From contig NC_086283.1 of assembly GCF_021018805.1 (NCBI RefSeq), positions 10,119,162 to 10,183,161 of the forward strand: a stretch of 64,000 nt of DNA, given 5' to 3'. Below are positions 1 through 13,488 of the stretch, piece by piece (positions within the stretch are counted from its first letter, which is position 1; the number at the start of each line of letters is the position of its first letter). The notes beneath the pieces are model-generated. The model was not told the origin of the DNA. It made no database searches and saw only the letters and a list, made by a program, of their open reading frames with translations. A program made the translations under genes and the position numbers. The stretch is from Prinia subflava (lineage: Eukaryota; Chordata; Aves; Passeriformes; Cisticolidae).

Positions 1-119
1 AGCAGAAATAGGTCAAATTAGTCAAATGATAATAATTCTACAAGCCATAGGTAAGCTTTGCACTGTAAGCAGAGTCCATGCACTCCCCCATTTCCACTGC
101 TGCAGGACGAAAGGGGCTT

Positions 120-159
120 CCAAATCTGATCTCACTCTCCCAAATCTGATCTGACTCTC
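120..159. repeat. Tandem duplication, 2 x 20 bp
   Basis: Two adjacent 20-bp units (120-139 and 140-159) differ by a single C/G change. It is a local duplication with no evident function. Confidence 0.75.
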
Positions 160-1265
160 AAGAACAGCTCATTCCAGCCTTTCCATCTGTACAAGAGGCT
201 CCGAAGGTGTGACAAAAAGTAGTTGCTAAGTATTTAGTCTGTGCACCGGGGTGCTGCTGATGAGTCCGGTTCCCTGCAGAGCAGCTGAGTCCAAAAAGAA
301 ACCTTTCTTGTGGGAACTGCAGCAAGCAGGTAGTCTGCTGTGGCAGTCACATTCCTTCAGAAGAAAATACAGTATCCTGAGTGGAAAAAGTAGAGCAAAG
401 TGCCCTTCCTTCTCTAGCAAGGTGTACTAAAGTATTGTTAGACTAGATGGGCTCCCATACACCAGCTACACACTTGCAAATACCTGTGGCAAATCCCTTG
501 TTTGTGTGAGGGATTTCTCTCTGCCTATATTTTATTTCGAAAATTTCATTTGAGAATAGAGAATTGTAATTTATTTGTAGAGAAAAAAGAAATCAACATG
601 CAAAGCTCATATTTCAAATTCTCACTGATTTTACTGCTGAAAGTCAGCTGTTCGGACCGTAGAAAATTCTTGTCTTTAGTATATGTTGGGAAGGAACTAA
701 ACATGTGACAGCAAGATGCACGTCCAGGAGTTTTTCTTGAACAACCATTTCCTTATCCCCTGCATTTCAACCATTTCTACCTGTTGTCTTAAAAGCCCTG
801 TGACTGGATTTTTGATTGCTATCATGAACCTCTTTCCTTTGAGCAAAGCTACAGGCCTTCTGAGAGAAGGTGCTTTCTGTACATTCCCTTTGCATGGATT
901 TCCTCATCTGTAAGGCAGGGATGACCACTTGGACCTCAACTTATGAGTGCTGCAGGCTGGCAGGCATAAGCCAAGTCATCTGGTTAGAAGAAATAGCAAC
1001 ATGTTTACTTGTAGGAAGGTGAAGTGCTGTGGTTGGAGACTCAAATGAAGAACCTTAGGGGCTCAGGTAAAGAGTGAGGAAGAGCTTTTAAAGGGGAGAG
1101 GGAAAAAGGAAAATCAGCTTCTTCCATCTTTCCAACTTCTAATCCATGGCAACCTGCTGCCGAGGATAGCTGAGGGAGATGCTCTTAATCAACACATCTC
1201 TCAGCTGCCCTGGCCACTCACCCTCCTTGCCCACTCTTTGGGCTTCCCTGGCTATTGCTGGGTCT

Positions 1266-1317
1266 GTATTTATACCACACTCCCCAGATCCTGCAGTGGT
1301 GGCTGTGGTATAAATAC
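1266..1317. repeat. Inverted repeat, 14-bp arms, 24-bp loop
   Basis: Arm 1266-1279 (GTATTTATACCACA) is the perfect reverse complement of 1304-1317. Both arms contain a TATA-like TATAAATA core in opposite orientations. Whether it is a hairpin in RNA or a paired protein-binding site cannot be told from sequence alone. Confidence 0.85.
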
Positions 1318-1472
1318 TGCCAGACAGCTATCTGTCACTCCTCTCGCTGACAGGCCACAGGATGGCACAAATATGAGTTAGCAATGGGTTTCTGTGGTGG
1401 GAGAATTTCGAGCTGTTTTCTGACACCATGAATTCTCCTGCTGCTGTACTCCCACCTTGGGACTCAGTGCCT

Positions 1473-1526
1473 CTATGAGGCACTTTTAGTGCCTCATAGT
1501 TGAATTTTAAAGTTGAATTTTCAACT
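1473..1526. repeat. Two adjacent perfect hairpins
   Basis: The first hairpin has 12-bp arms (1473-1484 and 1488-1499, CTATGAGGCACT and its complement) and a 3-base loop. The second has 7-bp arms around a 2-base centre (1511-1526, AGTTGAA/TTCAACT). They lie immediately before the right arm of the 68-bp inverted repeat. Confidence 0.85.
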
Positions 1527-4500
1527 GTCTGAACAGCTGACTTTCAGCAGTAAAATCAGTGAGAATTTGAAATATGAGCTTTGCATGTTGATTTCTTTCT
1601 TCTGAGGGAAGCTAGGACAAGTTTGGGACAAACCTCTTTTATTGATGACAGCATTGTTTTGAGCTGTGCCATGACAGACAGGAGCTCTAAGGCTTGCTGC
1701 TCCTTTAGCAGTGAAGGAGAGTACAAATCTTCATGGGCCTGCTAACATACTGTTAATTTTGGGCAAAATTGACTCTTCTCCAAGTGGTACAGAGCACAGG
1801 TTTGAGGCTCGCTTCACTCACCTCTGCTTTTGCAAACAAGCATCTGAGCAGTGAAACCAGTCACAGGCATCCCTGGAGAGTGGTCACAGGCTTCTGGAGG
1901 TGTGATGGTGGTAGTGGTGGTGATGGTCAGGACCTCTCTAAGCAACTTTTTGGGGAGCATTAATCAGAAAGGTAAATGCTATATGCACAAATGAAGGCAC
2001 TTGCTATTTTTTTGAGCAATCCTGAATATATTTAATATAACCATATGAAATAAAGTGTAAAGGGAGTGGACAGAGAGTAGAGACAGCTATGACAGTTTGT
2101 AATTTCTGAGGGGTATGAGCATCCTGAAACTCTTCAAAGCAATACCTAATAGTTCATCAATTCCTAGTTGCCCTTCCATGTGGGATAGAGCTGCAGCTGT
2201 CCAGATGAGCCATAATGGTGGCCTGTAGCCTAAATTTAAAGACCAGATTTAAATTTCTGCAGCTGGGGTTAACACATGAAGTCTGAAGCCAGAGGAGTGG
2301 AAAAATGGATTTGTCTTTCTTGTCTTCAGAACTTTGACAGCTAGAGTGCTGCCCAGTTTTTCTCATCACCTAGTCAGGATGGTTTGTTGGTTTGTTTTAT
2401 GTTTTAATGAGGAGACAAACACAGACAGGATTTCAGGTAGATGTTGTGCTCTTTGTATAGCTGTCATATCAAAGTATTCTTGCCTCATCTCAACAGGAAC
2501 AGAAAATAAAGGACACATGCTGCAGACCTAGCAAATGTAATGTGGCAGATGCTGCTCTTGGCTTTGCACCTAGGCTCTTGCTATCTGTGCTAACCCAGCA
2601 CACATTTGCCCTAAAGCAGCAGTGAAGGAGAAAATGTCATACCTTTTATAAAACTAAGCGTCAGAACAGTATTTTGTTCCTAGTTACTTTAGAGTTGATA
2701 AAATATATCTAATTCTGAACTGTTAGGTAGGAAAATTATGAATATTTGATATATGCTTTGATATACCACTGGGGAAAAAAATCCTTTGCAATACCGTATG
2801 GAGAAAGAGCCTTTAAATCACTGAAGCTTTCTGTGTTGAGGGGTGGAAATGATGCTCTGGACAGGTGTTTGCATAATGCCGGCAGAGGAAAGATGGATAT
2901 GAGTAGCCCCAGGCACTGAAGCAGCATAACAACACACTTGAGGAGCTTGGATGCTGAAAGCAGTTTATGAACTCTTGGGGAATATGAGAACAAAGGAAAG
3001 CTCAGATGTTTTCTTGCAGCACAGGACGTACACTATCAAACTTGCAGGCAAATGGTCAGGGAGCGAGACAAGCTATCACAAGAGTGATGACAGGGTAGAT
3101 AGGAACTAGAAGAAATGAAGAAGGAAAGATGGAAGAAAGAAACAACCTAGAGTGGAGAGGTGAGAGGCAGATAATAGAAGAGAAAGCCCAGAGCCTCATT
3201 GTTGGTTGTGGTTGTAGTCCTAGCAATTACTTTTTGCAGACTGCATTTAAATAACTTTCAGTACCTGTGGGTCATGGTGTAAACAGCTCCTCAAAACTAA
3301 TGTCATGGAGGAGAAATAAAAAAGGGATTTTGTAAATACATGTCAGTCTCTGGGATCCTAATGCAACCTATAGGTTAAGAATATCTGATGGATTTGCTCC
3401 TGGGTTTAAGCAGGGAATTGGTGTTTCATGTTTAAGCAATATTAGTGTTTCATGAATGGTGGTATGGAATATATATTTTCATTAGAATGAGAATTAAAAT
3501 CTTCATCTTTGGCTTAACTGAAATGATATAGTTCTTTAACCTTAACACTAAGTATCTCTGGATCATATACAAGCTGTGGAAGAGAAACTGAGGTTCCACT
3601 GCAATCTGTAGCTCCCAAAATGATGTTGTATAACAAAGAAGTCCCTTGATGCATTAATGTGTGTGTGTACACAGAGGGAAACACCAGCAAGCAGGAGCTG
3701 GAAAAAGCTGTCTGAGAAAGAAGCAGGTATTCCAGCCTACCTGTAAAGTGCTGCCTGGGTTCTGGGCAGGTAGTAAGCTGGTGGACATTTGGAACAGAAG
3801 AATTTGCTATTTTTATAGTTTTGTATACAAGATGGACCATGCTTCAGAAAACACTGGAATTTTACATTGCTTGCACTGTTGGGAAGCAGGACAGGGATGG
3901 CATTCACTGAACACAGTGCCCCACCATTCTCCATACCATGTTGCAGAAGGGAGAATAGTCACTTTTAACAGAGGGAGGTGACTGTCTTGCTCTTCTGAGT
4001 GCCAAAGCACTAATGGCTTATCCCTGTTGTTCTGTAGGCTGGAATGAAAGGACCAGGGATTTCAGAAACATGAGACTCCATCAGAAAAAGATTCAGGAGA
4101 CCACTGACAGCTGTGAAGTGTCAGCGACAAAGGTAGAAGACAAGAGGTGTATGACAGCAGGGGACAAGCTGGGGTGGCCCTGCTCAGCACTCCTTATCCT
4201 GAGCATCCCCCATGCTGGAGAATTTCATCCTGGGGGATGTGATGATGTAGTGCAGCACCTCATCCTTGCCCTGCAAGGAGAAAGAAAGGTTCGATTTCTA
4301 GAGGAACTGGCTCTCTCTGCAGGTCTTTTCATGCTAATAGCTGCCAGATCTGTGTGCCCATCTCCCGGATGCCACGGCTGCTGGGCTCCCCAGGGATGTG
4401 GCCCATGTGGTATTTACAGAGCAGGGCTGTGCCTTTCCTCAGAGCTTGGTCTGACAAGGCACAAGAGGAGTGGACAATATCAGCCTCCAAGGCCTCTCTG

Positions 4501-4588
4501 CCCTGTGGGGTGGGGGTATTTCTGTTTGGATGAACTGATGTACAGGAGGGTAATATTAAATGCTGGCACATAAATAAGCATGTAAAAA

Positions 4589-4690
4589 TATTAGGGGAAA
4601 ATTGAAGTGAAAGGCCTGTGGAGATCGTCCAGTCCAACTTCCATCCATAAGTCTGTTGCCCACTCTCTGTGCACCTATCAAGGGCACTTG
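4589..4690 (+). mobile_element. CR1-type LINE fragment (degraded)
   Basis: The stretch around 4615-4665 reads like the conserved 3' part of bird CR1 elements: a 'ctgtggagatcgtccagtccaact' type phrase, then 'gttgcccac'. It is short, diverged and without coding capacity. The call rests on remembered CR1 consensus wording, and the boundaries are approximate. Confidence 0.55.
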
Positions 4691-7600
4691 TATGAGTTTA
4701 TAAAAACATTTTTTGTCAGAGCAGTAACTGCATCATAATTATCTCATTGCATAGCCATAAAAAGCGAGGATGCTGATAAAAGTTCAGAGGAAAAAGAAGA
4801 CAAAATTACATCAGAGCTCCTAACTCTTAATCCTCCAGCATTAACGTTACAGTTAAACCACAACTATGAATCCCAAATGTTACCTACTGATATGTGTGGG
4901 TTTGCACCTGGTATTTTGTTTAAGTATTCAGAATAAGTTATCTATTCAAAATTATTTACATAGTCAGAAAGCATATGGCCTTACTGAATTAAGTAGTGCT
5001 TGTTCACACTGGGTTTACTGACCTAGTTTTCAAAAAAGTGAAGACGATACAGAAAAATTTGGTGACAATAGTGAAAGCATAATTTCAGAACCCTGCACCA
5101 TGAATGATATGGTTATTTTCAGAAAGAACTGAGGGTCAAACAGCCTTTTAGGACTGGAATAGAGACAATGTATAATCATTGCTCTGGTACTGTCAGTACT
5201 GTCAATAGCATATGACACAAGAAGAAAAAGAAAATTTTAAGGAAGTCCTTCAGAAAGTTCTTTCTTTTGCCATAACCCTCCTCATTTGTGTACAAATAGA
5301 TTCACACATCCTTTTCTAAGACCCATGTGTCTGCTCTGTAGCACAAGCTTTGTTGATGATATAGCAGTTGTTTGGGGGGTTTTATGATTAAGAAGTGTGG
5401 GATAATATTTATGATTAAAAAAACAAAAGTGCGGGATAGAAGGCTGTCGAGGAGTAGAGGCTGCAACCCTGCTCTTCATAGTCCCTCTTTCCTGCCCAAC
5501 ACCTCCATCCCAGGGAATATTTTACTTTCTGAGAAAGGAGGCAGTTTGAGACGTAAGTTAAAGTTTAGATACCTTGCCATGTGGCAAGGAAAAACATAAC
5601 CTTGGCTTTGGGTAGGTGGCCATTTAAAAAAGCACCGTAGTAAACACTGTGATGGTATCAGCAGGTAGCTCTTATTATGTGTAACATAACTGGTTGTGGT
5701 TTCTTCCTGGACAGATATCTGCACCTAAAAATAAACGTGACACAGTTTGTGTTTTTAGCAAGATGGCACAAATACTTTTCAAATTACTCTGTTGACTAGA
5801 AAACAATTGCATCTCATCCTCTGATGAGTGCTGGCACCTGCTGCCTCCTGAAGTTTATTTGCAGCATGAATCATCAGCTGGGCCTTGAAGTGCCATCAGT
5901 CCATTTTAGGCTCTGAAGACCTGGAACACATGAAGACTTGGCCTTTTATGGACTCCACCTAGAAGCCCATCTTCTGCTGTAGCATCTGAATCTTTGTTTT
6001 GTTCCTCGTCCTGTGTCCTTCCAGTGGGAAGTGCCTGTAGCCTGCATTTCCAAACGATGGAGTTCATGCTGCTGTGGCTGCAGTTTCTGTTCACTCCAGG
6101 GCAGTGGGAGCTCTGTTTGTCTTCACCAATCCAAGTGCTGAGGACCTCGGTTTCCAGATTATCATCTCACTGTGCAGAGGCCAAGCACTAAGCAGTCTTT
6201 GCCACCCTGTGGCCTGTAAAGGAAATGAATGAAATACAATCACATCCATAAACTAAAAGAGCAGTGGAAAGAGTATTTCGGTACAAAGTCATATAAGGTT
6301 TTTCTCGTCAAAAATGCAGTCAAAGCTGGTCTGTCCTGTTACTTTCAGAGAACTCTTATGTGTTATATTCTTCCCCAAACTGCTAGTGGCTCTATAGCCA
6401 TAATCTCTTTAACGATTTCTGCACGCATTTTGCTATATTCAGAAATTATTTACAACCTAGAGATAGAAGGATCATGAATGTCTCTACCTCATTACAGAAT
6501 GTAATGTAATGTCTCTACAGCATTACAGAAACTCAATACTTTCAAATGCCCTTGTATACAAACAGTGCTGTGCAGTGGGCACTAGCTGTTATTACAATAG
6601 CATTTACTCAGCTAGGTTGCCCTGCTGAACGCTGAGGGGCATGTTAAGGCATATACTGATTCCTTAGAAAAGGGAGTGGACGGCAAGTCATGATGTGGCA
6701 GGGTTTCCCAGGCTGTAGGGAGAAAAGCTGCATGAACTCCGCTTCTCTGTGAGCCTGGCCAAAGCTGTTTGCACTGGCAATAAATTGAGAGTTTCCAGTG
6801 ATGAAGAGCACACATGCAAGGGAACAAGGTGTTGAGGTGGCAAAGTTAACATCAGGTAAGCTGGCGCTGGAGTCAGCAGCAATGTGGGCACCACACCCAG
6901 CGCTGTGCCAGAGGGAGCTGGCTGCCTTGGCTGAGTGCATGTGGACACAGCAGGATGCAGTCCTTACCCTGGGGTCTGTGCTGCTGCACAGCAAGGTCAC
7001 AGGGTGTAGGAATGTGTAAGGAAGGGAGACACACTCATCCCTCACCGTCCTGCTCGGAGTGGGCACGTTCTGGATGTCCTTGTACCTCTTGCCATGCACG
7101 CTGTTCCCGTGCCCAGAGCCAGAGCCTCTCAAATAGCTCCTGAGAGCTGCACAGGCACCCCCATGCTCCTGCACTAAGGCAAGACAGCTGCAACTGATCT
7201 TGCTTCCCCTTTGCCACCTACTTCAGCCAGGAACGGCTGGCAAGGGTTTAGCTTTCCTTAAAATTCCCAAATGTCTTCTGCCTTGAATGAGCACAACTCA
7301 TGCAGGGCTTGATTAGACCATCTACCGCCCACAGCATTTCAATATGATTGACTTAGACCCCGAGGGCTTCAAACCTGCTCTTCCTGACCTGGATTAGCGC
7401 TGCTGAAATATGGGCACAACAGATGTCTCTTCTGTCCCACAGGTGCCAATCTGCCCCTTAGGTGCCCCTAAGTGCATCTCCCTTGTTGCTGCTTCGCAGG
7501 GGACTCTGCAAGGTCTCTGCAGACACCGGCTCCATCCAGGAGAATGCCAGGAGTTAGCTTGTTTAAAATGTGGTTGGATTATGGAGTACTGCAATGATTT

Positions 7601-9384
7601 GCCTGTAAGAGAAAAACAACTAAACTGAGCGTAAGCCGTAAATTACTGCTGGGAGACAAGAAGGTGTTGGAGAAATCCACAACAAACTGAATTTTTCTGG
7701 GACTTTCCATGAGACTGTCAGATCAGCTTGAAAATTTTTAAATAAAGCAAGTTCCCATCCTTACCTTGCAAAAGCAAAAGTAGCTCAGCTGTACCACATT
7801 CTAGGCAAAAGTAGTCCAGCATTTTGGGCAGAGGTTACTTCTAATCCCTCAGTGGGAAACTGTGCCTTCCATCTCTTTGTACCATTTGGAATGTTTTAAG
7901 GCAACAAGGACTGTAATTTAGGACCAGCACAGCAGAAAGATAGTGACCACCTGATGAAGGTTACTGAAGCCTCACTGGGACCTTCTGGAGAGAAACTTTT
8001 CATCTGCCTCTCCATGGTGCCACTGCACAAGCAGACCACACAAATGACCCAAGCACAGCCTTGCTCTGGGCTGCCTTCAAGCGCAGGAGGTGAATTTTAT
8101 CAGGATGCAGGTAAAGTTGGCCACTTCTGGCTCATGGCTCTGTGAATGTCTAATGAAGGTCAGAGTATTCTCCCTTGATGGTTATCCATGCTGCTCGTCA
8201 GATGTAATGAGAGATGTGTGAAAGCACAGGCTCTGTTCTGCTCAACAGGCTAAACTGAGAGCAGGGAAGGTATTGTAGCAGATATTTCCTCCCATCTGGC
8301 AGCTCTGAGAGCGCAGTCTGTATGGAGAGCTCACTTTCCATATGGAAAGGTCAAATGAACTTCACACTTACTAAATTTTATTAGCCAATTTTTGACATCC
8401 TTCCTGATGGCTCTACCATATGGTTAGCTTGAGCTCTTCATCCTTCATTAACAGTGATAATGATGATCATTTTTATGCTCAGCTCCCAGTCCTGATAAAA
8501 AAAGCTTTGAACACGTAGATGCCTGAGGGCTGCTCAGTGTGCTCTACCTATGCTTTGGTGCAGACATGGTGCATTTACTTATCCTGCAGACTAAAGCACT
8601 CCGAAATAACTTACTGCTTAAACAGCTCACCCTGCAAATTTGGCAAGTCTTTAGCATTAAAGATTGGGCAAAATAAACCCAAAGACAAAGAGGTTTTCAA
8701 AGAGAAAAACAATAATTATGCATTTGTATTGACTTAGCTGAAACTTGCCTTGGAAGCACTATGCAATCAGTCTGCCACCAAAATATGCTGTATTTTGAAA
8801 GGGATGCTTTGTACTTAATGCATGATATTAGCGAAAACCCACAGCTGCACTGCAACATTGCCATGACGTACCAGAATTGCTGTTGTGTTCTGGTATGTAG
8901 GCTGATTTTCAGCATCAGATCTTATTTAAAAATTACCTCTGATTTAATAGTAGAATTTGACAATGACCAGTGGATGCTCCAGATGAGTGTGACTAGCTAC
9001 ACTGTTTTTCAAAAATCTGGTTAATTTTCAATTTTAAATACTTGGGATTGGCAGCAAAATTAACTTCTAATCAAGAGCCAAAAATTCAATGTTTACCTTG
9101 TCTGACATGTTGCTGTGATTATGGACAGCATCACAAAATTTGTCTTGCTTTTTCTACACGTCCATGTTTTAAGCCAATATTGATCAAAATGGAAGTAGAC
9201 CCCAACAATGACACTACAACAGCAATTAGTCTAACTACTGGTGGATCCTCTAGAAAACATCAACAATTCAGAGCTTTTATTGCGAATTTCTGAATTATGG
9301 TCTTTCCTAATGCTCTGACCTAGCAAGTAACCTTTGAAGTACAGGGCTGTGCTGACAACATCTGTTGATCTTTATACAGTGCCT

Positions 9385-9394
9385 CTATAAATAG
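9385..9394. promoter_or_regulatory. MEF2-type site CTATAAATAG
   Basis: It fits the MEF2 consensus CTA(A/T)4TAG exactly. It lies 12.6 kb upstream of C4orf54, a gene reported mainly from muscle. One isolated 10-bp match is weak evidence of function. Confidence 0.3.
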
Positions 9395-10086
9395 CTACTG
9401 CAGCTATTGCATCCCCACCTCAACACTTGGGTGACAAAACCACATTAATGTGACCAAAAAAAAAAATTTTCTGTGGACAATATCAGTTCTTAAGGCAAAA
9501 AAATTTTCATATGTCTCACTTCTTATTATTATTGCCATCTTCTACTGGGATAGACTTTGGTCCTGTCCAGCACAAAGTAGATAATGGGGATTCTTGCTAT
9601 GGTACACTGCATTTAAAATCAGACCGAGGAGAGCTGCTAAAATGATACCTGGTCAATACAAATCCAACAGGGTACAGTGCTGTGCTCTTTTGTTTAGAAA
9701 CTTACGTCTGGTAATGTCCAGCTGGGTGGAAATCTCCATCTGGTGCCTGGTGAAAATGCTGGAACACTCAGAGCTGCAGGTTATTCAACAGGTGGAGCAA
9801 GCATTAAATTGTGCTTTCTTGCTGGTGTAAATCTGGAGATCTGCTGTAAAACCAGCAGAGCAGCTGTTACTCTGGTCAAAATGGGAGAAGGTTGACATTC
9901 AGGGACACCTGATCAATGGAAAGTGCCCAGATAAGAGCCCAGGATATAGTTTTATTTCTCTAGTTCGCAAATACAAAAAAATTGGATAAACTTTTTTGTT
10001 AAAAGGACGTTGCATTTTAGTTCTGTAAATGATACTCGTTTGTAGGGAGACACTCTGCACAAAAAGAACAGCAATTGCAGAAAACT

Positions 10087-10148
10087 TTGGACTCGATGAT
10101 CCTTGTGGGTTCCTCCCAACTCAGAATTTTCCACGAATCTGTGAATCA
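10087..10148 (+). mobile_element. CR1-type LINE 3'-end fragment
   Basis: The order 'ttggactcgatgatcc', 'gggttcctcccaact', then 'aatctgtgaatc' follows the usual 3' terminus of avian CR1 elements, which ends in short ATTCTGTGA-like repeats. Only about 60 bp is recognisable, which is typical of 5'-truncated CR1 copies. No coding capacity remains. Confidence 0.65.
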
Positions 10149-12393
10149 GAGTATTACAAGGAATACTAATAGCTCTGCTTACTTTTCTGATTGCTAACAG
10201 AGGAGGGGGGTGGTGTCCTCCCAAAACAAAGCCACAATTTTGGCTTCATTCGCAGGTTGTATCATCCTCTGACAAGCACAATAGAAAAAGCTATTTCTTG
10301 AACTTTTGGTGATTTCCTTTTAGAGATATTATTTTAACACAGGTGCATTTTAAGTATGTTCTTATTTTTTTCACTGCTTCTAGTACTTAACTTTATAAAG
10401 ACAGACATGACGCCAGAAAATAAGATCTGGGCAGAATGCAATAGAGGACAAGCATGTCTTTGCCTCTTGCAACAGCCTACTGTGACAGTACTGAATATTC
10501 AGCTCGCCAACCATTTCCTGGGTAACCAAGCTGGGAGCCAAACTAGTTTGCTAAAAACAAGAATGTCATGAGTTTCTTCCAACTTATACCCAGAGAGCTC
10601 TCTGTGAAAGCCCAGTGTGACTTGTCTTCAGCAGGCATTACTGCATGTGGGAACAGAAAAGTTTTGTACGTGTGCCTCTGCCTTGTCTGTTTGGCTTTTG
10701 TGCCAGCTGCAAAACCGTGTGCTGTGGGGTGGCAGAGCTGCCTAACAGACGAAGGCAGCTGCCAGGAGAGCTGCTGCTGATCTCCCAGCTACTTCCCCTG
10801 TAACCCTGGATGACCATGGTTTCTAGGTAAAGGGAGAGAACACGAACCTGTGGGTTAGGGTCTGATAAATCGTGCCTTTCCCCCAAACATACGTGATTAG
10901 TTCTATCATGCCCAGTAAGCAATGGCCTAAATGGTGTAATTTGAGAGCCTGGCCACGTACAGTGGAGATCAGCTTTGGTCTGCTCAGCTCAGTCTATGGG
11001 CTGTACTCTCTCCATTGCTGCACAGCTCTTCTCAGGTTGCCATCATACCCCTGTAATTGCTTTTGGCTGTATCTGATCACTGAAACAACTGTACAGCCGC
11101 AACAGGATACGTGTTAAGTAAGGCTTTATTGTCAAGTGATGCTGGATTTTTGCCCAGACACTTTAAGTGCCCATCCTCTTCAACATATTCACAGGAGGGG
11201 GGTATGGGGGTATCAACTGAGAGCAGTGATTTGTCCAAAAAGATGAGTATGTGCTTCCTTTTATCAGCCAGGGATAAAAAAATCATTACACTGTGCTCTC
11301 TGCTTGCTTTATATATTCAATTCATGTGACTTACTGCACGGAAAGTTAAGTGGCTTGAACTGCTGGTGCACCAGAATAAGACCTTAATGGACTCCTCTTT
11401 TTCCAGCATGGAGAGGAGCATGCCCTAGTTGAATGCATTCGAACCAGGGCTTAGGAGTTCATTTAAGCTAAATATATCCCTGCAGTTCTGTCAAGGTATC
11501 AGGCACTAAGCTTATATATAACTACTTTTTTTCCATACCAACCCACTCATATGTTTTATACCATCAATAAAACAGCCCAAAGCACAAAGTAGATTTCATT
11601 TGCTTTCCCTTTAACAACATAGGCTCAGCCAGATCACTGATCCCAGCTCAGACAGAGCTATTCATCAGCAGATATTTTACTGAGACCCCACAGTATACAT
11701 AATTATATATGCAATACATGCTTTTATGCACCACAGTGACTCATCTGAAGTAAAAAGCTAATTGCTGTGTGCTAAGGACAGAGCAGCTGGGACTTTAGGT
11801 GGGTTGAACTGTCCCTTTGCCAGCTGTTCTTTAAGTTTTGGCAAAAAGTTATACTCCAGAAGCATTTTCTCCTTTCTGGGCTTAGTCCTGGCAAGGTCAG
11901 GACATAAGAATGTAAATATGTAAAGTAAAGGGAAAAACTCAGCTGAAGTTCTAGTTTTTCTATCTTCTAAAGTACAGAGTAGCAGGTGTGAAATAGCTTT
12001 TGTGAAAAAAAAATCTAGGCCCTCTCTTTTTTTTAAATTATTTTTGATCCCTTTCCCATCACAAATGCTAAAACAAACAAAATCTCTCTGACAAGGAGCA
12101 CATTCTCAGGTTTGGCCCTTGAAGGGTCTTCACTGTTGCAGAAGGGACTGTGCTGTGACGGTGAGGAAAAAATGCTCACATAAAGATATCCAGAGAAGAG
12201 ATACCCCAACTTAACTGCTTTGCTTTTGGAGGTGAACAAACGGCAAGCACCTCAGCTAGCCAATTTAAGGCTATCTCAAGAATCTCTGCGCTACATGCTG
12301 CCCTGCACCCAGCAGCTAATACAGTCGTTACTTGTGTCTCTGGGTTGCAAAGTTTTGTGTCATCTAGGCTTGTACTGGTAGTAAAAGATAACA

Positions 12394-12396
<3 letters not shown>

Positions 12397-12434
<38 letters not shown>
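12397..12434. repeat. (TA)19 microsatellite
   Basis: Nineteen uninterrupted TA dinucleotides form a simple repeat with likely length polymorphism. No gene is nearby. Confidence 0.95.
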
Positions 12435-12439
<5 letters not shown>

Positions 12440-13488
12440 GTGTGGCCAGATACAATTTCTTGCTGGTCATTTTACTAACTGAACACTTCAAACCTGTCTG
12501 TCAATTTGGGTTAAGTTCAGCAAATGGTTCATAAGAGGACAAGGAGTTGTTAGGTGTTCCAATTTTCTGAAATGGAGAGGGGGTTTTGCTTTCTTTTCCC
12601 AAACTTGATGCATAGAGAGGTTTGGAAATCATTCAGGTGAGTTATCTGAGGGCTGAGAGTTATCCAAAGCAGAATACGATCCATGCTCAGTCCCACGATC
12701 CCCAGGCGTGGTGTGCTGGTGCAGGTGGAGGGATAAGAAGCCACCTGGCAACTTCAAGAGCCTTGGAGCAGAAGACGCTTCTTTGGAGCAGGAATGTTGC
12801 CCCATGGGGGTTGGTTTGGCCCTGGACTCTAGGGCTGAGGGAAGAGGAGTGATGTGCTGCATCTCGCTGGGCTCTACAGGAAGCACACCACCTCAGATCA
12901 TTTGCACACCAGCCCTCATTGCTGAGCAGCTACAGACTTCAGTCACACAGTGGACAAACACTTCCGTATTTTGGCAGAATGATCTCCACAGCAGCCAGTA
13001 TTTGTGCAAAAATCAGCTTGCCTCTTTACCAGGATGATCAATTTACTAATTGGAAAACCTCCACCTCAAGGCGACACTTGAGGTCGAGGTCGGTGCATGC
13101 TGCAGAGAGGATTCCCAGGAGGGTGTCGGGAGAGATGTGGTCAGTGTCTGCCCAGCCTGGGGATGTAAGTCACAGGGATTTCAGAGAGCTCATCACTTCC
13201 TGGGAAGCACTCAACACCTCACAGGATCAGGCCTGCATGCTCCGTGCAGAGCACCCTACTAAACCCCACACCCATGGGTGCCGAGACACCATCTGTGTTC
13301 TCAAAATGCTGTGGTAAAGGAAAGCAGCAGACCTGGAGAGAGAACATCAGCCTCCTTGCAGAAAAGAGAATACACCATTTTTATATTTAAAATATTCCTA
13401 TTTTTTCATATTTTTTAAAATACTCCTATTTTTTGTTGTTGATTAGAGGAATTGTGGAAAACACAGAAGTGGATATGCAAATATCTAG

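Larger units (their letters stand above)
586..1598. repeat. 68-bp perfect inverted repeat with 877-bp spacer
   Basis: Bases 586-653 are the exact reverse complement of 1531-1598 (68 of 68 by hand comparison). Identity stops abruptly at both ends. The arms are ordinary AT-moderate sequence, not low-complexity, so chance is excluded. No transposase-like reading frame lies between the arms and no target-site duplication was recognised. The right arm sits just beyond two shorter perfect hairpins (1473-1499 and 1511-1526). Either an inverted duplication by template switching or two copies of an unrecognised short repeat could explain it. Confidence 0.9.

Noticed and set aside
421..470. CR1-like phrase near the left end
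   Set aside because: Only about 20 bases resemble a CR1 tail, too short and diverged to call.
4013..4573. 186-codon + frame upstream of C4orf54
   Set aside because: No similarity to a known family was recognised, there are no flanking splice signals and the composition is mixed; length alone is not convincing in a 64-kb window.
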